A stretch of DNA of 64,000 bases from Dehalococcoidia bacterium (GCA_022825855.1 JAJDWB010000019.1:372001-436000); one strand, 5' to 3'. Positions 24,736 to 35,322 are shown, counted from the first letter of the stretch. The notes: generated from the letters alone by a model not told the origin. Numbers and translations are program-made.

Positions 24736-25722
24736 GTGCGAAGCGGCGTTCTCCCATTCCTCACTCGCCGCATCCTGCTTGTGCCCCTCATGGTGTTTGC
24801 GGTCATCGCGATGACCTATGCCTTGACGCATCATGCGCCTGGCGACGCCGTGCGAATCATCGCCGGCGCACGCGAGATTGAACCGGAGAGAGCCGAACTC
24901 ATCCGAGAGGCCTATGGCCTCAAGGGGAACTACTTTGAGCGATTCGGCAACTACGTATGGGGTTTGGTGAGCCGCGGCGATCTGGGACCGTCGTACTTCT
25001 ATCGGTCGCCGCAACGATCGGTTCAGGAGCTGCTCGGAGAGCGGATCGGGGTGTCCGCGCAGATCAACGGAATCGTCCTGATCCTTACTTTTGGACTCGG
25101 AATCCCCTTAGGCATCTATGCCGCCCTACGGGTGGGCAAATGGCAAGATCCCGCGGTCATCGCCTTCTTCAAGATCTTCGACGCGATCCCGTCGCCGATC
25201 ATGGTCGTCGTCCTTGTCTATTTCTTCGTGGAGACGTTAGGGCCACTCTTCCGGTTCTTCGGCTTCAATGTGCCCGTTGTTTGGACGCCCGGTGACCCGG
25301 CGTCGTTCATTGTGCCCGTGCTGTCACTGACCCTGCCTGTGTGGGGCGGGATGGCCAGATTCGTTCGCGCCAGCATGTTGACCACGGTTCAGGAAGATTA
25401 CGTGAGAACTGCCCGCGCGAAGGGTCTCAGCGAGCGGCGGATCATCTGGGGTCACGAGTTTCGCAACGCCATGCTTCCCCTCGCGACGACCATTGGATTC
25501 TCGATCATTGGCGTAGTCGGCGGATCCATCATCGTAGAAACCCGTTACGCAGTGCCGGGTGTGGGCGCGTTCATATTCGAATCGATCAATCAGCGTGACT
25601 TCAATGTGGTGCTCGGCTTCACGATTCTCACGGCAACCCTGCTGATCATCGCCAATGCCCTGATAGATGTGGCATACGTCTTCATCGATCCACGGATCAC
25701 GTATGAGGAGCGCCACATATGA
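24736..25722 (+). CDS. Peptide ABC transporter permease (DppB type)
   Basis: A 328-residue inner-membrane permease of the DppB/OppB family. The first helix begins at TRRILLVPLMVF, and a large extracytoplasmic loop is followed by five more helices. The cytoplasmic EAA loop that contacts the ATPase reads EDYVRTARAKGLSERRI around residues 220-236. The start is GTG with GGAGG upstream. It overlaps the next permease gene by 4 bases. Codon use is less uniformly G/C-ending than in aspS or tig, which may reflect different ancestry. Confidence 0.93.
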   Translation: MRSGVLPFLTRRILLVPLMVFAVIAMTYALTHHAPGDAVRIIAGAREIEPERAELIREAYGLKGNYFERFGNYVWGLVSRGDLGPSYFYRSPQRSVQELLGERIGVSAQINGIVLILTFGLGIPLGIYAALRVGKWQDPAVIAFFKIFDAIPSPIMVVVLVYFFVETLGPLFRFFGFNVPVVWTPGDPASFIVPVLSLTLPVWGGMARFVRASMLTTVQEDYVRTARAKGLSERRIIWGHEFRNAMLPLATTIGFSIIGVVGGSIIVETRYAVPGVGAFIFESINQRDFNVVLGFTILTATLLIIANALIDVAYVFIDPRITYEERHI

Positions 25723-26888
25723 CGGCGCAAGTTGACGAGAACATTGCTTGGGAGCGGCCGCCTCGCGCAGAGTCGCCCTTCCTGCGTGCTGTTCGGGCCA
25801 TCTTGCGCAAGCGAATCGCAGTTATCTGCATCATCACCATCATCGTGCTCTATGGGGCCGGCGCGTACACGCTGTTAGACGCCTTCGGAGTCGACATCGG
25901 TCTACAGGACCCGAACGCGACCAATCTCAGCGAGCGTCGCTCGACACGCGAAGCAGACGGCGGTGGAGGAGAAACGCTCGGCACATTCGTAGATCGGGTT
26001 GACGCCGATGTCTCTCGGCTGAACGACCTCAATCCAGAAGTGGTCGAACAGTTCGGACCCCTCACACGCGATACAGTCTTACCGCCTTTCACGGAGCTAA
26101 CCCTGACGCCCGACGAGACGAAACAAGGACCGTCGTCCAGGCACTGGTTCGGCACCGACCGTAATGGCCGCGATCTGTTCGCCAGAGCCATGTTCTCCTT
26201 GAGAACCACCATGATCATCAGTGTTCTCTCGGTCGTCTTTGGCAACCTCTTTCTGGGACTCGGCGTTGGGCTCCTGGCGGGTTACAAGGGGGGTCGCACT
26301 GACAGTGTGATCATGAGGATCAGTGAAGTGATCATGGCGCTGCCGAACCTCGTGTTCCTAATCGTTCTCGTGGCTGTGTTTCGGGATCGTTGGGAGGGGT
26401 GGTTCCGAGAGATCGAGATCTTCCTCGGTGCAGACTGGCTCATTGAACAAGGCGTTGACGACTACATCTTGATCATCTTTGCCTTGTCCTTTATCGGCTG
26501 GGCCGGTGCCGCACGCTTCTACAGGGCCCAGGTGCTTGCGCTCCGAGAGTCGGACTACATCCTGGCTGCGGAGACTATTGGAGCGCGCACTCCGCGAGTC
26601 CTGATCCGTCATCTGTTCCCCGGTGTCTTGCCCTGGTTCGTCCTTGGTCTCAGCGCTTCCCTGGGCGAGATTGTTGGGCTGGAGGTCGGACTCACGTTCA
26701 TCGGAGTGGGGATCACCCCACCAACCCCTTCGTTTGGTGTCATGGTCGCCTCGGCCGGCCACTACAAGACGCTGATTGCCGAACCCCAACTCCTCCTCGT
26801 GCCAATGCTGTTCATTCTCCCGCTGATGCTGGCCTTCAATCTCCTTGGCGATGCGATCAATGACGTGCTGAATCCGCGCGGGAGATAG
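25719..26888 (+). CDS. Peptide ABC transporter permease (DppC type) with LysM-like loop
   Basis: Second membrane subunit of the transporter, 389 residues, longer than the usual 290-310. The family features are the N-terminal helix near residues 33-55, HWFGTDRNGRDLF near 142-154, and the EAA loop SDYILAAETIGARTPRVLIRH. The extra length lies in the first extracytoplasmic loop, residues about 60-135. This contains GGGGETLGTFVDRV, LNDLNPEV and FTELTLTP, resembling a LysM domain. It follows the DppB-type gene with an ATGA overlap. No ATPase genes follow; the next gene is tig. Confidence 0.92.
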   Translation: MTAQVDENIAWERPPRAESPFLRAVRAILRKRIAVICIITIIVLYGAGAYTLLDAFGVDIGLQDPNATNLSERRSTREADGGGGETLGTFVDRVDADVSRLNDLNPEVVEQFGPLTRDTVLPPFTELTLTPDETKQGPSSRHWFGTDRNGRDLFARAMFSLRTTMIISVLSVVFGNLFLGLGVGLLAGYKGGRTDSVIMRISEVIMALPNLVFLIVLVAVFRDRWEGWFREIEIFLGADWLIEQGVDDYILIIFALSFIGWAGAARFYRAQVLALRESDYILAAETIGARTPRVLIRHLFPGVLPWFVLGLSASLGEIVGLEVGLTFIGVGITPPTPSFGVMVASAGHYKTLIAEPQLLLVPMLFILPLMLAFNLLGDAINDVLNPRGR

Positions 26889-26936
26889 TCCGATCCGCTG
26901 GTATCGTGGGCGGAGCCATGCCGTGAAGGTAGATCC

Positions 26937-28358
26937 ATGAAAATCACTGCTGAACGCATCCCCGAAGCGCAGATGCGGCTGGAAGTCGAGCTCGACGACG
27001 CGCGCGTCAAGAAGTCGCTCGACCAGGCCGCGCGACGCCTGTCGCAGCGCTTTCGCATTCCCGGATTCCGCCAGGGCAAGGCGCCGCGGCGCGTGGTCGA
27101 GAGCGCGCTGGGCGCCGACGCCGTGTTCGAGGAAGCCGCCGATCGCCTGATCCCGCAGGCGCTAACCGAGGCGCTGGAGCAGGAGGGCCTCGACCCAGTC
27201 GCCCCGCCGAGCGTCGAGATCACGGAGCGCGAGCCGGTCACCTTTACCGCCACTGTGCCGCTGACGCCGGTGGTCGAGCTGGGCGATTACCAGGGCATCT
27301 CGGTCGCCAGGACCGAGAGCGCGTACTCGGAGGAGATGCTGGAGGAGCAGTTGCTCGAACTGCGCCGTCAGCACGCGATGCTCGAGCCGGTCGATCGGTC
27401 GCCCGACCTCAACGACCGGGTGACCGCCGACGTCAAGGCGGAGGTCGACGGCGAAACTATCCTCGACCAGCCGGGCGCGGAGTTTCACCTGCGCGAGGGC
27501 GCGGTGATCGGCGTGCCCGGGCTGTGCGAGCAACTGGTGGGCGTCGCCGTGGGCGAGGAGCACGCGATCCCGATCGATGTGGACGAGGACTGGGACGACG
27601 AGGAGGTGGCGGGCAAGACGGTTACGTTCACGGTCACGATCCATGACGTGAAGGCTGAGGAGCTGCCCGAGGCCGACGACGACTTTGCGATGGAGGTCTC
27701 GGAGGAGTTCGAGACCTACGACGCGCTGCGCGAGCGGGTGGAGTCGGGCCTGCGCGAACAGACGGAGCAGCAGGCCGAACAGGAGTTCAGCCAGGCGGTG
27801 ATGCAGGCCGCGGTCGAACGCGCCACGCTGGAGTATCCGCCGGCATTGGTCGAGCACGAAGTCGAGCACATGCGCCAGGAGTTCGCCCGCCAGATGGGCC
27901 AGGATCCGAGCACGTTCCTGCGCGACGACAGCGAGTCGGGCGAGCAACTGATGGCCAGCTTCCGCTCGCAGGCCAACGAGCGCGTGATCAACACGCTCGT
28001 GCTGCAGCACATCAGCGAGGCGGAGCAGATCGAGGTGCTGGACGAAGAGGTCAGCGCCGACATCGACAAGATGATCGAGGGCATTCCTGCGATGCCGCCC
28101 GAGCAGGCCGAGGAGACGCGCAACGACGAGACGTTCCGCGCCACGGTCCAATCCCGCCTGATCCGCGAGCGGACGGTCGAGCGGTTGCAGCAGATCGCGC
28201 TGAGCAATCACGCCTCCGGCGTTTCGGACGATGACTCTGACGAATCAGACGAGTCGGACGACCTGGACGATGCGGAAGCCGACGACTCTGCAGACGACGC
28301 ACCCGTGTCGGAGGCCGACGCCGAGGACTCGACCGAGGCCGAAGAGAACGACGAGTAG
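26937..28358 (+). CDS. tig: Trigger factor with acidic tail
   Basis: A ribosome-bound chaperone and peptidyl-prolyl isomerase. The N-terminal ribosome-binding domain carries FRIPGFRQGKAPRRVVE (GFRxGxxP signature), followed by the FKBP-type domain (about 150-240) and the helical C-terminal arms. At 473 residues it is slightly long because residues 430-473 form a low-complexity Asp/Glu/Ser tail that the core family lacks. The order tig-clpP-clpX is conserved in many bacteria and links folding of new chains to proteolysis. Confidence 0.95.
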   Translation: MKITAERIPEAQMRLEVELDDARVKKSLDQAARRLSQRFRIPGFRQGKAPRRVVESALGADAVFEEAADRLIPQALTEALEQEGLDPVAPPSVEITEREPVTFTATVPLTPVVELGDYQGISVARTESAYSEEMLEEQLLELRRQHAMLEPVDRSPDLNDRVTADVKAEVDGETILDQPGAEFHLREGAVIGVPGLCEQLVGVAVGEEHAIPIDVDEDWDDEEVAGKTVTFTVTIHDVKAEELPEADDDFAMEVSEEFETYDALRERVESGLREQTEQQAEQEFSQAVMQAAVERATLEYPPALVEHEVEHMRQEFARQMGQDPSTFLRDDSESGEQLMASFRSQANERVINTLVLQHISEAEQIEVLDEEVSADIDKMIEGIPAMPPEQAEETRNDETFRATVQSRLIRERTVERLQQIALSNHASGVSDDDSDESDESDDLDDAEADDSADDAPVSEADAEDSTEAEENDE

Positions 28359-28402
28359 CCGCCGATATGCCAGCGCGTTCTGTCAGTTGGTGTCTGCTGC
28401 GT

Positions 28403-28414
28403 AATCGCGCGATT
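28403..28414. promoter_or_regulatory. 12-base perfect palindrome upstream of clpP
   Basis: AATCGCGCGATT is a perfect palindrome in the tig-clpP gap, about 50 bases before the clpP start. It could be an operator for a stress regulator. It does not match the CIRCE or LexA consensus. Confidence 0.35.
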
Positions 28415-28462
28415 GCCAAACGCGCCTACACTTGATCCGCGTAACCCGCGAAGGAGGGCTCC

Positions 28463-29119
28463 ATGACCCTGAGCCACCACATCAACCGAGACCTGACCCG
28501 ACCCAGTGACATCATTCCGATGGTGGTCGAGACGACCAACCGCGGAGAACGCGCCTACGACATCTACTCGCTGCTGCTGCGCGAACGGATCATCTTCCTG
28601 GGCACGCCGATTGACGACCAGATTGCCAACGTAATCGTCGCCCAATTGCTCTACCTCGACCGCGAGGATCCGGACCGCGACATTCAGCTCTACGTCAACT
28701 CGCCCGGCGGCGTGATCACCGCCGGTCTGGCGATCTACGACACGATGCAGCTAATCAAGGCTGACGTCTCGACGATCTGCGTCGGCATGTCCGCCTCGAT
28801 GGGCACGGTGCTGCTCTCGGCCGGCGCGTCGGGCAAGCGCTTTGCGCTGCCGCACGCGACGATTCACATGCACCAGGCGCTGGGCGGCGCGCGCGGTCAG
28901 GCGTCGGACATCGAGATCGCCGCTCGCGAGATCCTGCGCAACAACGAGACGATTCGCAACATCCTCGCCCGGCACACGGGACAACCGCTGGACCGGATCG
29001 CGGCGGACACCGATCGCGACTTCTACCTCGACGCCGAGCAAGCGCAGGAGTACGGTCTGGTCGACTCGGTGCTGTCCAGCGAAGTGGCCGGGGATGCAGT
29101 CGCGGCCGCCGGCGCATAG
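28463..29119 (+). CDS. clpP: ATP-dependent Clp protease proteolytic subunit
   Basis: Forms the 14-subunit proteolytic chamber that degrades proteins fed by ClpX or ClpA/C. The catalytic serine lies in [11 protein letters not shown], the histidine in ATIHMHQ, and the aspartate in [13 protein letters not shown]. The [17 protein letters not shown] segment is also present. At 218 residues it includes a short N-terminal propeptide-like region. A GGAGGG site precedes the ATG. It lies between tig and clpX. Confidence 0.97.
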   Translation: MTLSHHINRDLTRPSDIIPMVVETTNRGERAYDIYSLLLRERIIFLGTPIDDQIANVIVAQLLYLDREDPDRDIQLYVNSPGGVITAGLAIYDTMQLIKADVSTICVGMSASMGTVLLSAGASGKRFALPHATIHMHQALGGARGQASDIEIAAREILRNNETIRNILARHTGQPLDRIAADTDRDFYLDAEQAQEYGLVDSVLSSEVAGDAVAAAGA

Positions 29120-29130
29120 CATCTAGGCAA

Positions 29131-29185
29131 CCCTGCCCCGGCCGGCCGGCAGGGCCGTCCACAACGTCCCACCGTCGGGACGTTG
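29131..29185 (+). terminator. Two hairpins between clpP and clpX
   Basis: CCCTGCC/GGCAGGG (29131-29154) and the perfect nine-base stem CAACGTCCC/GGGACGTTG with ACCGTC loop (29162-29185). Neither is followed by a T-run, so they may attenuate rather than end transcription, tuning the ClpP:ClpX ratio. Confidence 0.5.
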
Positions 29186-29210
29186 ACAGGCAGCAGAGAG
29201 GCAGTGGCTG

Positions 29211-30541
<1,331 letters not shown>

Positions 30542-30542
<1 letters not shown>

Positions 30543-31294
30543 TGCCCGCAACCCGCTCGGCCGCATCCGCTCGTCGAGCGCGGCTCGACCAACTCCTCGT
30601 ACAACGCGGCGACGCTCCGGACCTGGCGACCGCCCGTGCGTTGATCCTGGCCGGCCGAGTGCACGGTGACGATCGGCGCTACACCCAGGCCGGCCAGCAG
30701 GTTGACTGCGAGACGGCGCTGAACGTTCGCGGCGCTCGACCGTACGCGTCGCGCGGCGGAGAGAAGCTCGCGGCGGCGCTGGAAACCTGGTCGGTCGCGC
30801 TTGCGGGCTCCGTCTGCCTCGATGTGGGGGCGTCGACCGGTGGATTCACCGACGTATTGCTGCGGCGCGGCGCCGAGCGTGTGTACGCCGTGGATGTCGG
30901 CTACGGGCAACTCGCCGAGACGCTGAGGCGCGACCCCCGGGTCATCTCAATGGAACGCACTCATATCTGCAAGCTCGACGCTTTGCCCCTGAGTCCCACG
31001 ATCACCAGCATCGATGTGTCCTTCATCGGATTGCGCACGGTGCTGCCCTGCGTGCAGCGTCTGGCTGCCCCGGGCTCGGATGTACTGGCGCTGGTCAAAC
31101 CGCAGTTCGAGGGGCCGCCTGAGGATGTCGACGAGCGCGGCGTGGTCCGCGAGCGTTTGGCTCAGGGACGCGCCGTCGGCGGCGTGATTGCCTGGGCGCT
31201 CGAGCAAGACTGGCGGGTCGGCGGGGTGCTGAAGTCGCCGCTCCCCGGTCCGGCCGGCAACCGCGAGTGGTTCATCTGGTTGCGGACACCGTGA
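30542..31294 (+). CDS. tlyA: TlyA-family rRNA 2'-O-methyltransferase
   Basis: Predicted AdoMet-dependent methyltransferase of 16S/23S rRNA 2'-hydroxyls. The N-terminus is an S4 RNA-binding domain (RLDQLLVQRGDAPDLATARALI). The FtsJ-like domain has the AdoMet motif LDVGASTGGFTDVLL and ALVKPQFEG, which carries a catalytic lysine. At 250 residues with ATG at 30542 the length is normal. The one-base overlap with clpX suggests coupled translation. Some TlyA homologs have been called hemolysins; the methyltransferase role is better supported. Confidence 0.92.
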
Positions 31295-31299
31295 ACGAC

Positions 31300-32208
31300 A
31301 TGACCGAGATCCAGTGCGTCGGCATCTACTATCACCCGCGTCTCGACGAGGCCCGCGACGCCGCCGACGAGCTGGCCGAGCGTCTGCACGGTCTGGGCTG
31401 CGATGCCTGGACCTCGATGCCCTGGGATCCCGAGCGCTCGGTCGAGCGTTTGCCCGACACCGACCTGCTGATCTGCCTGGGCGGCGACGGCACGATCCTT
31501 CGCGCCGCGAGGGCCAGCGCAGGACACGGGTGCCTGATCCTCGGCGTCGATCTCGGCCGCCAGGCCTTCCTCACGGAACTCGTCCCCGAGCAGCTGGATG
31601 CACACATTCCCCGCTTGCTGCAGGGTGACTTCAGCGTCGAGGATCGCTCGATGCTCGAAGCGACGCCGATCGGCGTCGCGGGTGAAGCGCCGGGCACGCT
31701 TTCGGCGCTGAACGACGTGATGATCGGCCGGGGTAGCCTGGGACAGCCCGCCTACATCGCGGTCTGGGTCAACGACGACCTGGTCGGGGTCGTGCGCGCC
31801 GACGCGGTCGTGGTCGCCTCGGCGACGGGCAGCACCGGCTACTCGCTCTCGGCCGGCGGACCGATTCTGCATCCCCGGGCCCGCAGCGTCGTGCTGACGC
31901 CGGTCGCGCCGCACCTGGCCCAGGCCGCGCCGATGGTGTTGCCTTCCGACGCGCAGATCGAGTTGCGCCTGGGCCGCGAGCATCCCGGATCGCTGTCGGT
32001 CGACGGTCAGCGGCCCTTCCCGCTGCAGCCTGGCGGCGGCGCGGTGATCCACCTCAGCGAGTCGCTCGCGCGTCTGGTGCGATTTGGCGAGCGCTCGTTC
32101 TTCGCCCAGCTCGGACGGCGACTGGCCTGGCTGGACGAGCGGCGCATGGAGGCCGTCTCGCGCACCGGCGTCGAGGCCTTTGACGCCACCAACGCCGACC
32201 CGTCATAG
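31300..32208 (+). CDS. nadK: NAD kinase
   Basis: Phosphorylates NAD to NADP. The conserved GGDGTILRAA loop is at about residue 65 and the substrate-binding GSTGYSLSAGGPIL segment near 180. At 302 residues it is normal. ATG at 31300, 6 bases after the tlyA stop, is preferred; a GTG at 31291 is also in frame. The tlyA-nadK-recN order is common in bacteria. Confidence 0.95.
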   Translation: MTEIQCVGIYYHPRLDEARDAADELAERLHGLGCDAWTSMPWDPERSVERLPDTDLLICLGGDGTILRAARASAGHGCLILGVDLGRQAFLTELVPEQLDAHIPRLLQGDFSVEDRSMLEATPIGVAGEAPGTLSALNDVMIGRGSLGQPAYIAVWVNDDLVGVVRADAVVVASATGSTGYSLSAGGPILHPRARSVVLTPVAPHLAQAAPMVLPSDAQIELRLGREHPGSLSVDGQRPFPLQPGGGAVIHLSESLARLVRFGERSFFAQLGRRLAWLDERRMEAVSRTGVEAFDATNADPS

Positions 32209-32244
32209 TTCCTGAGCATGGACGCCCGGTTGACTGCGCTCGGG

Positions 32245-32273
32245 CTGACTGTACGCTTCTGTGGCGCTAATAT
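32245..32273 (+). promoter_or_regulatory. Probable sigma-70 type promoter for recN
   Basis: CTGACT (32245-32250) and TAATAT (32268-32273) are separated by exactly 17 bases in the gap between nadK and recN. The -10 box directly abuts a LexA-like site. Confidence 0.6.
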
Positions 32274-32286
32274 GAACATACGCTCG
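32273..32286 (+). promoter_or_regulatory. LexA/DinR-like SOS box before recN
   Basis: TGAACATACGCTCG matches the Gram-positive type LexA consensus CGAACRNRYGTTYG at 12 of 14 positions. It overlaps the end of the predicted -10 box, where a repressor would block transcription. recN is a classic SOS gene, which supports the call. Confidence 0.6.
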
Positions 32287-32333
32287 AAGTGCAAGCCCGC
32301 CGCGAGCGATCGCGACAGGACTGAAGGAGTTGG

Positions 32334-34052
32334 ATGGTGTTGACCGGATTGCGGCTGCGCGACTTCGCATTGGCCGAACGGGTCGAGCTCGAACTCGGCG
32401 GCGGCTTCACCGTGATCACGGGCGAGACCGGCGCCGGCAAGAGCGTGCTGATCTCTGCGCTCGCCTTTGCGCTCGGCGCGCCGGCCGATGCGGAGCTGAT
32501 CCGCCCCGGCGCCGAATCGGCCGAAGTTGAGGCGATCTTCGACCTCGCGGACAGCGTCGCGCGTCACGGCGTCGGGCGAGTGCTCGACGATGCCGGCATC
32601 CCGTTCGAGGCCGAACTGATCGTCCGGCGCAGCGTCAGCCGGCCGCAACCGGGCGGCCAGCGGCTGGGCGGCCGGCTGCGAGTCAACGACCGCGCTGCGA
32701 CGACGTCGCTTCTGCGCGAGTTGTCGCCGATCCTGGCCGACATTCATGGCCAGCGTGAGCATCTGTCGCTGCTGCGTCCGCAGGAGCAACTGGCCCTGCT
32801 GGATCGCTATGCCGGCGTCGAGCACCAACGCGACGCCGTCTCCGCGATGGTGCGCAAACTCAGGATCCTCGATCAACGAGTCGCCGACCTGAGCCTGCAG
32901 GGTCGCGAGCGCGCCCGGCGCATTGCATTGCTGCGCCACGAGTCCGAGGAGATCGCCGCAGCGCAACTCGCGCCGGGCGAGGATGCGGAGCTGCAGGCTC
33001 AACACCGACGCCTGGTCAATGCGCAGGCCCTCGCCGCCGACGCGCAGATCGCCCGCGACGCGCTTGAGGGCGACGCGCTCAGCGATGCCGTGGACGCCGT
33101 CCGCCGGCTGGCCGCCATCGACGAGTCGGCCGCGCCAATCGCCGACTCGGTTGAGCAGGCCGCCGAACAGGTGGCGGAAGCGATCCGTTCGCTGCGTTCG
33201 TACGGCGATGAGATCGAACTCGACCCCGCCAGCCTCGAGACCGTGGAGTCGCGGATCGCGCTGGTCGCCGAGATGAAGCGTCGCTGGGGAGACACGATCG
33301 AGGACGTGATCGCCTACGGTGAGCGGGCCGAATCGGAAGCGAGTCGGCTGGAACAGGAGACGGCCGACGGCGACACACTGGCGGCTGAGGCGGCGCAACT
33401 CGCCGCCGACCTCGGCGACGCCGCCGGCGAGCTGAGCAATCAGCGCCGCGCCGCCGCAGAGCGCCTGGAGGCAGCGGTTTCCGCCGAGTGCGAGCTGCTG
33501 CGTCTGCCCGATGCGAGGATTGCATTCGAGATTGCTCAGATTCCGCCTCCGACGGAGGGCAGAACGCTGCGAATCGACGGCGCAGGCGTAGGATTTGATC
33601 AGACGGGCATCGACCGGGTCCAACTCATGGTCTCATTCAATCCCGACTCGCCCCTGCGTCCGATGCAGCGAGTCGCATCGGGCGGAGAGACGGCGAGACT
33701 GACACTGGCAATCAAGGCCGTTCTGGGCGACAGTGATGTGGTTCCGCTGATGGTCTTTGACGAAGTCGATGTCGGACTCGGTGGACGCAGCGGCGGCATG
33801 ATTGGCGAGCGCCTGGCTCGCCTGGGAAGGCACCGGCAGGTCGTGTGTATCACTCATCTGCCCCAGGTTGCGGCGCACGCGCAGCGGCATGTCACGGTCG
33901 CCAAGTCGTCCGAGGCGGGCCGGACCAGCGTTGATGTCCGGCTGTTGTCCGAGAGTGGGCGCGTGTTCGAACTGGCCGACATGCTCGGCGGCGTCAGCGA
34001 CGCCAATCGGGCCAGCGCCACGGACCTGCTCCATGCGGCGGTCGGCTCATGA
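32334..34052 (+). CDS. recN: DNA repair protein RecN
   Basis: SMC-like ATPase that acts early in double-strand break repair. Walker A is GETGAGKSVLI near residue 30; DIHGQREHLSLL follows near 138. Residues about 160-400 are helical coiled-coil arms. The C-terminal head has the signature RVASGGETARLTLAIK and Walker B VPLMVFDEVDVGLGG. Length of 572 residues is normal. GAAGGAG precedes the ATG. A predicted SOS box lies upstream, and the stop overlaps the next gene by 4 bases. Confidence 0.96.
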   Translation: MVLTGLRLRDFALAERVELELGGGFTVITGETGAGKSVLISALAFALGAPADAELIRPGAESAEVEAIFDLADSVARHGVGRVLDDAGIPFEAELIVRRSVSRPQPGGQRLGGRLRVNDRAATTSLLRELSPILADIHGQREHLSLLRPQEQLALLDRYAGVEHQRDAVSAMVRKLRILDQRVADLSLQGRERARRIALLRHESEEIAAAQLAPGEDAELQAQHRRLVNAQALAADAQIARDALEGDALSDAVDAVRRLAAIDESAAPIADSVEQAAEQVAEAIRSLRSYGDEIELDPASLETVESRIALVAEMKRRWGDTIEDVIAYGERAESEASRLEQETADGDTLAAEAAQLAADLGDAAGELSNQRRAAAERLEAAVSAECELLRLPDARIAFEIAQIPPPTEGRTLRIDGAGVGFDQTGIDRVQLMVSFNPDSPLRPMQRVASGGETARLTLAIKAVLGDSDVVPLMVFDEVDVGLGGRSGGMIGERLARLGRHRQVVCITHLPQVAAHAQRHVTVAKSSEAGRTSVDVRLLSESGRVFELADMLGGVSDANRASATDLLHAAVGS

Positions 34053-34642
34053 CCTCTGAGACCATCGGCCCATCGCCGGCCGCAACCATCCGCCAGCGGG
34101 CCTCCGAACTCCATGCGCTCGAAGAGCGCAAGCAAAGTGATGACGTCGCCGCGGCCGAGCCACTGGTCGCCGACAAGGCGGTGATCTCGGATGCGCCGGA
34201 GATTCACCGGCTGATCCAGTACTGGTTCGAGGCGACCGGCGACGTGCTGCCGCGCACCGAGGGCGAGATTTATGAGACGATCCGCGACTTCGTCGTGGTC
34301 AGAGAACCGAACGGGCGCAAGCTGCTCGCCGCGGGCGCGCTGCACGTCGAGTGGCGCGATCTGGCCGAGATCAAGTCGCTGGTCGTCGATCCCGGCACGC
34401 AGGGACGGGGGCTGGGCCGGATCGTCGTGGACGCCTGCCTCGACGAGGCGGTGGATATGGGCTTGAAGACGGTCTTCGCCCTGACCACGACGCCGGCCTT
34501 TTTCGAGCGCCTGGGCTTCCGCATCTCGGGAGTCTCGGCCTTCCCTCGCAAGGTCTGGAACGAGTGCTTCCGCTGCCCCAAGTACAACGCCTGCGACGAG
34601 ATCGCGGTCACGATCGATCTGCGCGACAGGCTCGACGGATGA
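34049..34642 (+). CDS. GNAT acetyltransferase, N-acetylglutamate synthase-like
   Basis: A 197-residue acetyl-CoA-dependent acetyltransferase. The acetyl-CoA loop reads VDPGTQGRGLGRIVVD near residue 112-127. The C-terminal FFERLGFRISGVSAFPRKVWNECFRCPK strongly resembles stand-alone short N-acetylglutamate synthases of the arginine pathway. Residues 1-45 form an extra, probably disordered N-terminus. It overlaps recN and the downstream Nudix gene by 4 bases each. No other arginine genes are near, so the substrate is inferred from similarity only. Confidence 0.85.
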   Translation: MTSETIGPSPAATIRQRASELHALEERKQSDDVAAAEPLVADKAVISDAPEIHRLIQYWFEATGDVLPRTEGEIYETIRDFVVVREPNGRKLLAAGALHVEWRDLAEIKSLVVDPGTQGRGLGRIVVDACLDEAVDMGLKTVFALTTTPAFFERLGFRISGVSAFPRKVWNECFRCPKYNACDEIAVTIDLRDRLDG

Positions 34643-35244
34643 GCGAGCCGGCCCCGGAGTCGACTGCGCCGCTGGTCGAGACCGTGCTGCGGTCGGAGCG
34701 TGTCTTCGAGGGCCGGCGGATCAGCGTTCGCGTGGACGAGGTATCGATGGCAGACGGCCGCCGAGCGCGTCGCGAAGTGGTCGAGCATCCCGACGCCGTC
34801 GTCGTGCTTGCGATCCGCGACGACGGCCTGATCGCGTTCGTCCGCCAATGGAGGCATCCGACTGGTCGGCCGCTGTTGGAACTGCCCGCCGGACGCATCG
34901 ATCCGGGCGAGACCCCCGAGCAGACCGCCCGGCGCGAACTGCGCGAAGAAGTCGGACTCGATCCCGGGCGGCTGGAACTTGCGCGCGGCTTCTTCGTCGC
35001 TCCCGGCTCTTTGGACGAATTTCTGCACGGCTACATTGCGCGCGACTGCGTCGAGGCCCCGCTGGAAGCGGACGAAGACGAGGAACTGATCGTCGAGTGG
35101 AAGCCGCTGGGCGAGGCGATCGATCTGGTCGAAGCGGGAGAGATCATCGATGCCAAGTCCGTGATCCTGATTCAACATCTTGCGCTCGAGGCGGTCGGTC
35201 CGCTGGGCCGCAAGATCGTGCGTCACTATCGCGGCCAGGAGTGA
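34639..35244 (+). CDS. Nudix hydrolase, ADP-ribose pyrophosphatase-like
   Basis: A 201-residue hydrolase of nucleoside diphosphate derivatives, probably ADP-ribose. The Nudix box is GRIDPGETPEQTARRELREEVG-type and matches GX5EX7REUXEEXGU (about residues 91-113). ELPAGRID precedes it, as in ADP-ribose pyrophosphatases, and ARGFFVAPGSLDEFLH follows. ATG at 34639 overlaps the acetyltransferase stop (ATGA). Confidence 0.9.
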   Translation: MSEPAPESTAPLVETVLRSERVFEGRRISVRVDEVSMADGRRARREVVEHPDAVVVLAIRDDGLIAFVRQWRHPTGRPLLELPAGRIDPGETPEQTARRELREEVGLDPGRLELARGFFVAPGSLDEFLHGYIARDCVEAPLEADEDEELIVEWKPLGEAIDLVEAGEIIDAKSVILIQHLALEAVGPLGRKIVRHYRGQE

Positions 35245-35322
35245 GGTTGCTACACATGTGACTACCGCCCAATGGCGTTTGGTGCGAAACTGGGTAACGC
35301 AGCCATAGCGGGGGACAGCACG

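Noticed and set aside
28403-28462. CIRCE or heat-shock element before clpP
   Set aside because: The palindrome present does not match TTAGCACTC-N9-GAGTGCTAA.
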